This document shows, one piece after another, positions 27,315 to 36,452 of a DNA stretch of 64,000 bases. Origin of the DNA: Nocardia rhamnosiphila NBRC 108938 (GTDB lineage Bacteria > Actinomycetota > Actinomycetes > Mycobacteriales > Mycobacteriaceae); contig NZ_JOAJ01000009.1 in NCBI RefSeq assembly GCF_000720425.1, positions 526,607-590,606 of the forward strand, in the 5' to 3' direction. The first letter of the stretch is position 1; the number at the start of each line of letters is the position of its first letter. The notes beneath the pieces were generated by a model. The model did not search any database, was not told the DNA's origin, and saw only the letters and a list, made by a program, of their open reading frames with translations. The translations under genes were made by a program, and so were the position numbers.

Positions 27315-27358
27315 CGTTACTCTCTCCTACGGGCTCGCCGGGTCCGGTTGAACAATAT

Positions 27359-28642
27359 CTACGATCCGGCCGTCTCGATGCCCTTCTGCATGCCGATGAT
27401 CGCGTCGTTCACGGACTTGGTTCCGGTCAGGGCAGCATATGCGTTGTCCTGAATGGCTTTGGACACCGCCGGATAGAACGGGGTGACCGGTCGGGGCACC
27501 GCGCTGGCGATGGAATCCTTCAAGGCGGGCAGGTACGGCATCTTGGCGATGAGCGCCGGATCGTCGTAGATCGAGGCCCGTACCGACGGCAGCGCGCCGG
27601 AGGCGATGATGTGCTGGGCTTCCTCACTGATCAGGAACTTCAGGAAATCCAGCGCCGTGGCCTTGTTCTCGGAATACGCGCTGATCGCGGCGTTGTAGCC
27701 GCCGAGGGTCGAGGCACCGATCCCGGTGTTCCCGGGCAGCGGCGCGACCCCGAACTTGTCCTTGACCGCCGAGGCCTCCGAGGAGGCGTCACCGTAGGTG
27801 GAAGGCCAGCTGCGCAGGAACATGAGTTTGCCCTGAGTGAACGCGGCGCCGCTCGTCGGTTCCTGGAAAGTGATGGCTTCGCGCGGGATATCGCCGACCC
27901 GGTAGGCGTCCACCAACTGCTCGAGCCCGGCCCGCGACTGCGGGCTGTTGACCGTCGGGGTGCGTCCGTCGGTGCCGACGAAGGTCCCGCCGAACGCGTT
28001 GATCACCTCGGCGGTGTTCACCGTCAGGCCCTCGTAGGGCGCGAACTGGCCCGCGTAGCAGCCGATCTGGTTATCCCGCGCCAGCGGGCAGCTGGCGCGC
28101 ATCTCGGCCCAGGTGAGCGGGGGGGCGGGTACCAGGTCCTTACGGTAGAACAGCAGGCCACCGTTGGTGTTGCGGGGCGCGGCGTACAGGGTGCCGTTGT
28201 AGGTGGCGCTGGCCACCGGCGGCGACAGCAGCGGCGAGGTGTCGATGGCGAACTGGTCCTCCAACGGCTGGATCCAGCCCTTGGCCGCGAACTCCGCGGT
28301 CCACGGCACATCGAGGGCGACCACGTCGTAGTCGGTCGATTTCGCGCGCATGTGCTCGACCAGATCGTCGTACTGGGCCGAGGCGTCGTTGGACTGTTCC
28401 TTGTAGGTGACCTGCTCGTCGGGGTGGGTGGCGTTCCAGCGGTCGATGACCTGCTTGACCGCACCCGTCTCGGTGGTGTCCTTACCTTCGACGTAGGTGA
28501 TCGGGCCGCGGCCGTCCTGGTTCATGCCGAGCTGTTCATCGGTGTCGCTCGTGTTGCAGGCGGTGGCAAAGGTCACGGTCAGCAGCGCGATCGGCCATAG
28601 GACGAGCGCGGCACGTAGAGACGGCGCCTTCTTGAAAGCCAT
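27359..28642 (-). CDS. lpqY: Sugar-binding lipoprotein, LpqY-like
   Basis: 427 residues from ATG with GGAG 7 nt upstream; longer frames run into the repeat region. A signal peptide (1-28) ends at a lipobox-like ATAC, with the lipidated Cys at 29. The body is a cluster D-type extracellular solute-binding protein: TTETGAVKQVIDRWNATHPD, DVVALDVPWTAEFAAKGW, and a C-terminal KSVNDAIIGMQKGIE. It captures the sugar outside the membrane and delivers it to SugA/SugB. First gene of the transporter operon. In mycobacteria LpqY binds trehalose released from trehalose mycolates. Confidence 0.85.
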   Translation of the reverse strand: MAFKKAPSLRAALVLWPIALLTVTFATACNTSDTDEQLGMNQDGRGPITYVEGKDTTETGAVKQVIDRWNATHPDEQVTYKEQSNDASAQYDDLVEHMRAKSTDYDVVALDVPWTAEFAAKGWIQPLEDQFAIDTSPLLSPPVASATYNGTLYAAPRNTNGGLLFYRKDLVPAPPLTWAEMRASCPLARDNQIGCYAGQFAPYEGLTVNTAEVINAFGGTFVGTDGRTPTVNSPQSRAGLEQLVDAYRVGDIPREAITFQEPTSGAAFTQGKLMFLRSWPSTYGDASSEASAVKDKFGVAPLPGNTGIGASTLGGYNAAISAYSENKATALDFLKFLISEEAQHIIASGALPSVRASIYDDPALIAKMPYLPALKDSIASAVPRPVTPFYPAVSKAIQDNAYAALTGTKSVNDAIIGMQKGIETAGS

Positions 28643-28827
28643 CGCGGAACTCCAGGGTCGACACAGTGAGCGGCAGCACAACGCAACATACATGGTGTGC
28701 ACGCTCGGTGTCGGATACTCCCGTATCGAAGTGAGCGGAAGCTCGAGTGCCCACGGTCGTCGGCGACTCCGCCGGGACGGGCCGGGAGGCCGGGCGGTCG
28801 GCGGCGTCGCGGGTATAACGACTGGTA

Positions 28828-28862
28828 GGCGTACCTCCGCCTTCGCTCCGGCCATGCGCGGA
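28828..28862 (+). repeat. 35-bp direct repeat, copy 1
   Basis: Starts GGCGTACCTCCGCCTTCGCT and ends GCGCGGA. One base (A for G) differs from copy 2. The flanking 18 bases (around CGGGCTGTGCC) are also similar in both copies, giving a repeat period of 68 bp. Confidence 0.8.
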
Positions 28863-28895
28863 CTGACGGCGGGCTGTGCCCGGCTGCGTTGATCG

Positions 28896-28930
28896 GGCGT
28901 ACCTCCGCCTTCGCTCCGGCCGTGCGCGGA
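28896..28930 (+). repeat. 35-bp direct repeat, copy 2
   Basis: Same sequence as the copy 68 bp upstream with one substitution, ending 35 bp before the DUF2786 start codon. The block CCTTCGCTCCG also occurs inside the 56-bp repeats upstream of leuS. Confidence 0.8.
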
Positions 28931-28965
28931 TCGAGGACGGGCTGCGCCGATTAGGCTGTTGCCCG

Positions 28966-29826
28966 ATGTCCTCCGCGAACGCAGTCTCCGATCGCCTGCT
29001 CACCAGGATCGGTGGACTGCTGCGCAAAGCCGAATCCACCGACAACGAGCACGAGGCGGAGGCGTTCCTGGCCGCGGCGCAGCGGCTGGCGACGCGGTCC
29101 TCGATCGACCTGGCGGTGGCGCGGGCACACACCCGGGACCGGGAACGGCCCAGCGCGCTGATCCAGCGGATGATCCCGATCGGTGAACCCGGCCGCAAGG
29201 GTCTGCGCACGTACGTGCAGCTGTTCGTGGCCATCGCCGCCGCCAATGATGTGCGCTGTGATGTGGCCCGCACCTCGACCCAGGTCTACGCCTACGGGTT
29301 CGCGGCGGATATCGCCGTCTGCGAAGCGCTCTACTCCAGTCTGCTGGTGCAGATGGTGCGGGGGTCGGACCGGTACATCAAGTCCGGTGATCACCGGGCC
29401 GCGACCATGGAGAAGGTCGTCAGCGAGCGCCGGGCCGGGCGGCGGGTGCGCCGGGTGGTGCGGGTGCCGGTGGCCGGGGTGACGGCCAGGCTGAATTTCC
29501 AGCTGGCGTTCGCCGAGCGCATCGGAATCCGGCTCGCCGAGGCCAGAGCGGATGTCGAACGGTCGGCGACCGGCCGCGACGGCCGGGCCGCCACATCCGG
29601 CGCCGCGGACCGGGCCGCGGACACCGCGCTGGCATTGCGCGGCAAGGAGCTCGAGCTCTCCGATTTCTACACCCGTAACTCGGAGGCCCGCGGCACCTGG
29701 CGCGGACCGCGCACCTCCACCGGCTACGCCCCGGACGCCCGGCGCGCGGGGGACCGGGCCGGGCGGGCGGCCCGGCTCGGCCCGGCGCGGGAACTGGACG
29801 GGGCGCGCGGGCAGCTCCCCGGATAG
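28966..29826 (+). CDS. DUF2786 domain protein
   Basis: 286 residues from ATG; the upstream in-frame extension covers the repeats. The N-terminal DUF2786 (about 5-45) reads LTRIGGLLRKAESTDNEHEA and FLAAAQRLATRSSIDL. The middle (about 60-170) matches the extension that usually accompanies it, with RTYVQLFVAIAAANDVRCDV. The C-terminal third is Arg/Ala/Gly-rich and probably disordered. Function unknown; some phage and bacterial proteins of the family may bind nucleic acid. It is 6 bp upstream of the TIGR04338 gene, a pairing that is common in Actinobacteria. Confidence 0.82.
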   Translation: MSSANAVSDRLLTRIGGLLRKAESTDNEHEAEAFLAAAQRLATRSSIDLAVARAHTRDRERPSALIQRMIPIGEPGRKGLRTYVQLFVAIAAANDVRCDVARTSTQVYAYGFAADIAVCEALYSSLLVQMVRGSDRYIKSGDHRAATMEKVVSERRAGRRVRRVVRVPVAGVTARLNFQLAFAERIGIRLAEARADVERSATGRDGRAATSGAADRAADTALALRGKELELSDFYTRNSEARGTWRGPRTSTGYAPDARRAGDRAGRAARLGPARELDGARGQLPG

Positions 29827-29832
29827 CCGGCC

Positions 29833-30354
29833 GTGCGGGATACGCAGCGTGCCAAGGTGTACGACGCCGAGCAGCTGGTGCGTTCGGTTTTCGACCGGGC
29901 GGCGGAGTTCGGGCAGCGCACGGTCGAAGTGCACGGGTCGCGGCTGACCTTGCCGGTGGAGCGGAAATTCGCCTCGGTGGATTCGGTGCAGCAGTACTGC
30001 GACCGGGTACTCGCGCTCGGCTGGGTCGCGGCTACCTGGGAGCGGGCGGGTGTACCGATCCGGGTGCGTGCTCGCGCCGGAAATGTGGCCGCCCATTACG
30101 AAACCGGGGACGCCGTGCTGGCGGTGCCCCTGCACGCGGAGGCGGGGACGCGCGGGCGGACCTCGTGGGCGTTGCGGGAACTGGTCGTTCTGCACGAATT
30201 GGCACACCACCTCGAGTCGCGGCCGGACACGGTGGCCGCGCACGGGCCCGAATTCTGTGCGCGGTATGTGGAATTGGCCGACGGGGTGATCGGGCCGGAG
30301 GCGGGGCTGCTGTTGCGCCTGACCTTCCACGATATGGGTGTGCGGTTGGGCTGA
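29833..30354 (+). CDS. TIGR04338 family putative metallohydrolase
   Basis: 173 residues, GTG start 6 bp after the DUF2786 stop. HELAHHLES near residue 120 is a zincin HExxH motif, followed about 15 residues later by HGPEF, a likely third ligand as in other gluzincin/WLM-like minimal proteases. The N-terminus MRDTQRAKVYDAEQLVRSVF is typical of TIGR04338. No signal peptide, so it is cytosolic. Its partner appears to be the DUF2786 protein. The substrate is unknown. Confidence 0.82.
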   Translation: MRDTQRAKVYDAEQLVRSVFDRAAEFGQRTVEVHGSRLTLPVERKFASVDSVQQYCDRVLALGWVAATWERAGVPIRVRARAGNVAAHYETGDAVLAVPLHAEAGTRGRTSWALRELVVLHELAHHLESRPDTVAAHGPEFCARYVELADGVIGPEAGLLLRLTFHDMGVRLG

Positions 30355-30403
30355 GTCGCGGTCGCGACGACCCGGAAGTTCGTCGGCGCGCTTCCGGGGT
30401 CGC

Positions 30404-31639
30404 TCAGCGCGCCCCGTCCGGTCCGGTCCGGAGGTCGGTGAGGAAGAAGGCCCGGATGTCCGCGGCGAGCAGTTCGGGGACCTCCATGGCGGCGAAGTGG
30501 CCGCCGCGGTCGAATTCCGACCAGTGCCGGATGTCGTAGAGCCGTTCGGCCAGCGGCCGCACCGACTGGGTGATGTCGTGGGCGAATACCGCCACCCCGA
30601 GCGGCACCGGGCACGGTGCCGACCCCCGGGTGGACTCGCGCGTCAGTCGTGCGGAGGAGGCCGCGGTGGCGGTCAGCCAGTACAGCGACACATCGGTGAG
30701 CATCCGCTCATCGCTGACGGGTGTTCGGGGGTCGGTCCACTGGGCGAAGCGCTCCGCGATCCAGGCCAGCTGGCCGACCGGTGAGTCGGTCAGTGCGTAG
30801 CCGAGGGTCTGTGGGGCGGTGGCCTGCAACGCCTGGTACGGGGGCCGGTTCGCCAGCAGGTACTGCACCTTGTCGAGCCGGGCCCGATCGGTTTCGGACA
30901 GTTCGAGGCCGGCGGCGGGGTCCGGCCGGGTCGGCAGGTAGTTGACATGTACTCCGACGACGTGTTCGGGTGCCAGCGCGCCGAGCGCCTGGGAGATACC
31001 GGACCCGAAATCGCCGCCCTGCGCGCCGTAGCGCTCGTACCCGAGACGGTGCATCAGCTCGGCCCAGGCGCCCGCGACCCGGGTGGTGTCCCAGCCGCGC
31101 TCATGGGTGGGACCGGAAAAACCGAAGCCCGGGATGGAGGGGATCACGAGGTGGAAATCGCGGGAGAGCGGTTCGATCACGTCGAGGAACTCCAGGAACG
31201 AACCGGGCCAGCCGTGGGTCAGGATCAGCGGCAGCGCATCCGGTTTCGCCGACCGCACATGGACGAAGTGGATGTTCTGCCCGTCGATCTCGGTGGTGAA
31301 GTGCGGGAGTTCGTTGAGCTCGGCTTCGTGGGCGCGCCAGTCGTAGCCGGTGCGCCAGTAATCGGCGAGTTCCCGTAGCCGGGCCAGCGGGAAGCCGTAA
31401 TCCGTTCCGGCATCGGCGATCTCGTTGGGCCAGCGGGTGCGGGCGAGCCGGTCGGTCAGATCGTCGAGGTCGGCCTGCGGGATATGGATATCGAAAGCAG
31501 TGATGGCGGTGGGGTTCACGGTGGTCTCCTGAGCGGGAGTGGGGCGATGGTCGACAGGTGGGGTGGGGGACGTGCACCCCGTCACGGTGAGGGTGAGGGC
31601 GATCGCGGCGAGGGCGGCGTATCGAACGGGACCGTCCAT
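30404..31639 (-). CDS. Epoxide hydrolase-like lipoprotein
   Basis: 411 residues from ATG with AAAGGAGT upstream. A lipoprotein signal ends at TVTGC with Cys22. The EHN-type N-terminal region (ITAFDIHIPQADLDDLTDRL) precedes an alpha/beta hydrolase fold. Oxyanion motif THGWPGSFLEF, nucleophile Asp in QGGDFGSGISQAL, and the C-terminal catalytic His in FDRGGHFAAMEVP. It should open epoxides with water at the outer face of the membrane, although most relatives are cytoplasmic. Two identical palindromes precede it. An N-terminal extension further upstream would read through those palindromes. Confidence 0.85.
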   Translation of the reverse strand: MDGPVRYAALAAIALTLTVTGCTSPTPPVDHRPTPAQETTVNPTAITAFDIHIPQADLDDLTDRLARTRWPNEIADAGTDYGFPLARLRELADYWRTGYDWRAHEAELNELPHFTTEIDGQNIHFVHVRSAKPDALPLILTHGWPGSFLEFLDVIEPLSRDFHLVIPSIPGFGFSGPTHERGWDTTRVAGAWAELMHRLGYERYGAQGGDFGSGISQALGALAPEHVVGVHVNYLPTRPDPAAGLELSETDRARLDKVQYLLANRPPYQALQATAPQTLGYALTDSPVGQLAWIAERFAQWTDPRTPVSDERMLTDVSLYWLTATAASSARLTRESTRGSAPCPVPLGVAVFAHDITQSVRPLAERLYDIRHWSEFDRGGHFAAMEVPELLAADIRAFFLTDLRTGPDGAR

Positions 31640-31651
31640 GTGACTCCTTTT

Positions 31652-31691
31652 GTTGGTGCAACCAACGATAGCAAACGTTGGTGCAACCAAC
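31652..31691. promoter_or_regulatory. Two identical 15-bp palindromes upstream of the epoxide hydrolase
   Basis: GTTGGTGCAACCAAC occurs at 31652-31666 and again at 31677-31691, centres 25 bp apart and so on nearly the same helix face as 2.4 turns. Each is a perfect 6-bp inverted repeat around GCA. This is the typical form of a repressor operator (for example of a TetR-type protein). No regulator gene adjoins it. Confidence 0.75.
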
Positions 31692-32007
31692 AAAGAAATA
31701 CGCCTGGTCCCGCTGGAAGGGCGCGCCTGAAGACGGGAAAACGGCAGGTCGGCCAGAGTGGAACCGATGTGACACGGAAGACGGCGCCCGCCGTAGCGGC
31801 CGCCTCCGACGCCATGCAGAACGACCAGGTCGACTGCGCCGTGCGCAGCCCGGAAACCGTGCGCTCAGTGACGGAAACCCGGCGCTGCCTCGTCATGACC
31901 TGGCGCGGAGTTCGCCGAGCGCGGTCGGCCGGGGCCGGTTCCGGCACGACTCGACCGAGCCTTCGGTGGCCCCGGCCGCGGGTCCGCGGGGCGCTGCCCG
32001 GCGGACG
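31692..32007. other. Gene-free stretch between menC and the epoxide hydrolase operator
   Basis: 316 bp. Short open frames on both strands are of mixed composition and match no family I recognise. It could be a decayed regulator gene for the palindromes, but I see no helix-turn-helix remnant, so this is a guess. Confidence 0.4.
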
Positions 32008-33000
32008 TCACACTTCGGTGTGCCGCGACTCCAGCAGCCGCCGCATGCGGGCGGTCCACCATTCGGTGCGCTCCGGATCCGGGTGGCGGTACTTCTCCAG
32101 CAGGTCGGGATCCGGTGTGGGGGCGGTACGCGGGACCGGTAGGAAACCGTCCACCGGGCGCAGGGATTCGGTGACGACATCTCCCTCGAACAGGTTCACC
32201 GTGCCGAGACCGCACGCGTGATCGAGCTCCGGGAGGGCGCCGGCCAGGGCCAGCTGCGCGGCCAGTCCGACGCTGGTCTCCAGGGCGGAGGAGATCACGC
32301 ACGGTAGTCCGGCGGCCTCGGCGACCCGCAGGGCCCGCCGCACACCGCCGAGCGGAGTGCATTTGAGAACCGCGATATCCGCGGCCCCGGCCACCGCGAC
32401 CCGCAGCGGGTCCTCGGCGCGGCGGATGGACTCGTCGGCGGCGATGGGTACCTCGACCCGGCGGCGTACGTCGGCGAGCTCCTCGACCGTGCGGCACGGT
32501 TGCTCGACGTATTCCAGACCGCCCGCGGCGCGGTCGATCTCGCGAATGTTCCGGACGGCGGTGGTGACATCCCAGACGGCGTTGGCGTCGACGCGGATCG
32601 CGCCGCCCGGTCCCAGCGCCGACCGTACGGCTTCCACCCGGGCCAGATCCTCCGGCAGTGATCCGGGATGGTCGGCGATCTTCACCTTCGCCGTGCGGCA
32701 ACCGGACCCGGCGGCGATTTCGTAGGCCCGATCCGGACCGACAGCGGGAACCGTGCAATTCACCGGGATCCGCTCCCGCACCGGTTCCGGCCAGCCGACG
32801 GTGATCTGTTCGAGGGTGGTGTCCAGCCAGTGCGCGGCCTCGTGGTCGGCGTATTCGGTGAACGGGCAGAATTCGCCCCAGCCGCGGGGGCCGCGCAGCA
32901 GCACCCCTTCGCGCACGGTGATCCCGCGGAACTTCGACCGCAGCGGGATCGCGTAGACGTGCACCTCGTCGATCCGGGGCAGTTCGCTCACCGGAATCAC
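32008..33000 (-). CDS. menC: o-Succinylbenzoate synthase
   Basis: 330 residues from a GTG (VIPVSELPRIDEVHVYAIPL), close to the 326 of the M. tuberculosis enzyme; a second GTG three codons later is equally possible. An enolase-superfamily enzyme that dehydrates SHCHC to o-succinylbenzoate in menaquinone synthesis. The catalytic barrel Lys pair and metal ligands are visible as TAKVKIAD, then RVDANAVWD, YVEQPC, and ADESI. The C-terminal Lys is in AVLKCTPLGG. No other men gene is nearby. Cytosolic. Confidence 0.88.
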   Translation of the reverse strand: MIPVSELPRIDEVHVYAIPLRSKFRGITVREGVLLRGPRGWGEFCPFTEYADHEAAHWLDTTLEQITVGWPEPVRERIPVNCTVPAVGPDRAYEIAAGSGCRTAKVKIADHPGSLPEDLARVEAVRSALGPGGAIRVDANAVWDVTTAVRNIREIDRAAGGLEYVEQPCRTVEELADVRRRVEVPIAADESIRRAEDPLRVAVAGAADIAVLKCTPLGGVRRALRVAEAAGLPCVISSALETSVGLAAQLALAGALPELDHACGLGTVNLFEGDVVTESLRPVDGFLPVPRTAPTPDPDLLEKYRHPDPERTEWWTARMRRLLESRHTEV

Positions 33001-33072
33001 ACTAGGCCAGGTCCGCGCCCCGGGCCGAGCCGGTGGCGGCCGCGTGGCCACCACCGGCTCGCGCACCGGCGA

Positions 33073-34242
33073 TCAGAGCCGTTCGAGAATCGTGGCGTTG
33101 GCCAGGCCGCCCGCCTCGCACATGGTCTGCAGGCCGTAGCGGGCGCCGCGGTCGTGCATGGCGTGGACGAGGGTGGTCATCAGCCGGGCCCCGGAGGCGC
33201 CGAGCGGATGGCCGAGGGCGATCGCGCCGCCGTGGACATTGACCCGTTCGGGGTCGGCGCCGGTGTCGTGTTCCCAGGCCGTCACCACGGACGCGAACGC
33301 TTCGTTGATCTCGATGAGGTCGATATCGGCGAGGGTCAGCCCGGCCCGGTCCAGGACCTTGCGGGTGGCCGGGATGACCGCGGTCAGCATGAGCAGCGGA
33401 TCGTCCCCGGCCACCGCGAAACTGTGCAGCCGGGCCAGCGGGCGCAAGCCGAGCGCGCGGGCCCGTTCGCTGGTGGTGATGAGCACGGCGGCGCTGCCGT
33501 CGCTGATCTGGCTCGCCGACGCCGCGGTGATGTTCCAGCCGATCTGCGGGAATCGTTCGGCCATGGCCGGGTCGTAGTAGGCGGGCTTCAGCCCGGCCAG
33601 GGTGTCGAGGGTGGAGCCGGTGCGGATGCCCTCGTCGGTGTCGAGGCCCGCCAGCGGGGCGAGTTCGGCGGCGAATTGCCCGTTCTTGGTGGCCCGTGCC
33701 GCCTTTTCGTGGCTGTTCAGCGCGAATTCGTCGAGTTGCGCCCGGCTCAGCCCCCATTTCGCGGCGATGAGTTCGGCGCTGATGCCCTGCGGGACCAGCC
33801 CGTCCGGGTACCGCCGGGTGAAACCCACCCCGGAGATGTCGTCGGCGCCCCGGGCGCTCGCGCCCATCGGGACCCGGCTCATGGATTCGACGCCGGTGGC
33901 CACCACCATGTCGTAGGCGCCGGCGAGCACGCCCTGTGCGGCGAAGTGGACGGCCTGCTGGCTGCTGCCGCACTGGCGGTCGACCGTGGTGGCCGGGACC
34001 GATTCGGGGAAACCGGCCGCCAGCGCCGCTCGCCGGGTCATGTTCACGCCCTGTTCGCCGACCTGGCTCACCACGCCGCCGATCACGTCGTCGATGAGGG
34101 ACGGGTCCACCCCGGTCCGGGTGATCAGCGCGCTGAGGCTGTGGGCCATGAGGTCCACCGGGTGGATGCCGTGCAGGGCGCCGTTGGGCTTGCCGCGTCC
34201 GATGGGGGTCCGTACCGCATCGACGATGACCGCGTCTCGCAT
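33073..34242 (-). CDS. Thiolase / acetyl-CoA C-acyltransferase
   Basis: 389 residues, ATG with AAGGAA upstream. The active-site Cys is in TTVDRQCGSSQQAVHFAAQG, the His in NVHGGAIALGHPLGASGAR, and the second Cys in TMCEAGGLANATI. It cleaves 3-ketoacyl-CoA with CoA, in fatty acid or sterol side-chain oxidation, or joins acyl-CoAs in reverse. Stand-alone with no FadB neighbour. Its promoter is shared with a divergent HxlR regulator, which may control it. Confidence 0.9.
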   Translation of the reverse strand: MRDAVIVDAVRTPIGRGKPNGALHGIHPVDLMAHSLSALITRTGVDPSLIDDVIGGVVSQVGEQGVNMTRRAALAAGFPESVPATTVDRQCGSSQQAVHFAAQGVLAGAYDMVVATGVESMSRVPMGASARGADDISGVGFTRRYPDGLVPQGISAELIAAKWGLSRAQLDEFALNSHEKAARATKNGQFAAELAPLAGLDTDEGIRTGSTLDTLAGLKPAYYDPAMAERFPQIGWNITAASASQISDGSAAVLITTSERARALGLRPLARLHSFAVAGDDPLLMLTAVIPATRKVLDRAGLTLADIDLIEINEAFASVVTAWEHDTGADPERVNVHGGAIALGHPLGASGARLMTTLVHAMHDRGARYGLQTMCEAGGLANATILERL

Positions 34243-34271
34243 ATCGATTCCTTCCGCCGCCGGGGCGAACC

Positions 34272-34295
34272 CTGGCTAAAGTTATCTAAAGCCAG
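34272..34295. promoter_or_regulatory. Inverted repeat between thiolase and HxlR genes
   Basis: CTGGCT (34272-34277) and AGCCAG (34290-34295) flank 12 bp that carry two direct CTAAAG-type blocks (34276-34281 and 34286-34291). It lies 30 bp before the thiolase ATG. A probable HxlR operator. Confidence 0.5.
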
Positions 34296-34345
34296 ATTAG
34301 GCGCTGGCATCACTGGAGGCAAGTCAGGGTCGATATGATGGGCGG

Positions 34346-34870
34346 ATGGCAGCGGTGATGGAAGGCCCCCTGGCCGATCTCGACTCGTGGAAACCCGACC
34401 ACTGCTCGATCGCGATGGCGCTCGAGGTGGTCGGCACCCGCTCGGCCATCCTGATCCTGCGGGAGGCCTACTACGGCACCACCCGGTTCGACGGTTTCGC
34501 GGCCCGGGTGGGGATCACCGACGCCGCCGTGGCCGGCCAGTTGCGCAAGCTCACGCAGGCCGGACTGTTCACCAGGCAGCCGTATCGGGAAGAGGGAAAA
34601 CGCACCCGTCACGAATACGTGCTGACCGCGAAAGGCCGCGATCTGCTACCCGTGGTGCTGGCGCTCATGCAGTGGGGCAATACCCACCTGCAACCCGGGC
34701 CACCCCCGCTGGACCTGGTCGAGGCGGCCACCGGGGACCCGGTCCGGGTACAGGTGCGCAGCGAATCCGGCCGTGAGATCGGCGTGGACGATCTCGGCGT
34801 CCGGCTCAACGAACAATGGCGCGCGACCCGGCGGCAGGCGGCCGGGAGCGCGGCGACCGATCAGCCGTAG
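34346..34870 (+). CDS. HxlR family transcriptional regulator
   Basis: 174 residues; ATG at 34346 or 34358. HxlR winged-helix domain (about 18-115): CSIAMALEVVGTRSAILILR, then VAGQLRKLTQAGLFTRQPY and the wing RHEYVLTAKGRDLLPVV. The tail (about 125-174) has DPVRVQVRSESGREIGVDD, seen in many actinobacterial members. Divergent from the thiolase gene and likely to regulate it. Confidence 0.85.
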   Translation: MAAVMEGPLADLDSWKPDHCSIAMALEVVGTRSAILILREAYYGTTRFDGFAARVGITDAAVAGQLRKLTQAGLFTRQPYREEGKRTRHEYVLTAKGRDLLPVVLALMQWGNTHLQPGPPPLDLVEAATGDPVRVQVRSESGREIGVDDLGVRLNEQWRATRRQAAGSAATDQP

Positions 34871-34931
34871 CGGTGGCGCGGACCGCCCCGCCGCCGGCGT
34901 CCGGCATGACACGGGGCCCGGGGGCAGGGGG

Positions 34932-36005
<1,074 letters not shown>

Positions 36006-36452
36006 GGCTTGTTCACTTCCCTTCACCGGTTGGAACACGCGAAGTGGAGCGAATTCGCAACATGTGCGTGGTCATGGCGTCAGAGGCTACCGCTGGTGTT
36101 CTCGAGCTCCGCATGGTCTGTACGTTTTCGGTGCGTATCGTGCCAGTGAACGCACCGACTGTCCACCCCGCCGGCACCCTCGCGACGGGTCGCCCGGGCC
36201 CGGCGATCTCGCGAATGGGCAGCCACCGGCGGGCGCGGTCGGGCACGGGTCGGCCGGCGGCGAGCCGTGGTGCGCCACGCCCTGGCCCATCGGTCGAGCG
36301 GCCGCACGAACAAGCGCCACACGGGCACATTCGGGCGTTGGACAGGGGCTGGACTCGCGAGGGCACTTGACTGTGCCGCTGCGGCACAGTTCAGGCTGGG
36401 TAGCGTGTGCCGGCGCGTTCGCGGCGGCGGAACCGTAGCGGAGGAGTCGGAT
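36006..36452. other. Divergent region between sugC and merR
   Basis: 447 bp. It contains the MerR operator at 36367-36390 and about 350 bp in which I see no gene. The overlapping open frames here are not conserved in character. Confidence 0.5.
36367..36396 (+). promoter_or_regulatory. MerR-type promoter/operator
   Basis: A -35-like TTGACT (36367-36372) is followed by the perfect inverted repeat ACTGTGCCG-CTG-CGGCACAGT (36370-36390), with a -10-like element just after it. The repeat overlaps the spacer, the hallmark of MerR-controlled promoters with elongated spacing. It lies 62 bp before the merR start codon, so autoregulation is likely. Confidence 0.7.

Larger units (their letters stand above)
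28643..28965. other. Divergent promoter region between lpqY and the DUF2786 gene, with direct repeats
   Basis: 323 bp. No gene is supported. It holds two copies of a 35-bp direct repeat (next entries) and must carry divergent promoters. The short open frame that continues lpqY upstream is not conserved in character with the lipoprotein. Confidence 0.5.

Noticed and set aside
28828..28930. CRISPR-like array
   Set aside because: Only two repeat units with 33 bp between them and no cas genes; the same holds for the 56-bp repeats near leuS.
31582..31947. Possible small regulator gene covering the twin palindromes
   Set aside because: The frame reads through both operators and the ribosome binding site of the epoxide hydrolase and has no helix-turn-helix pattern.
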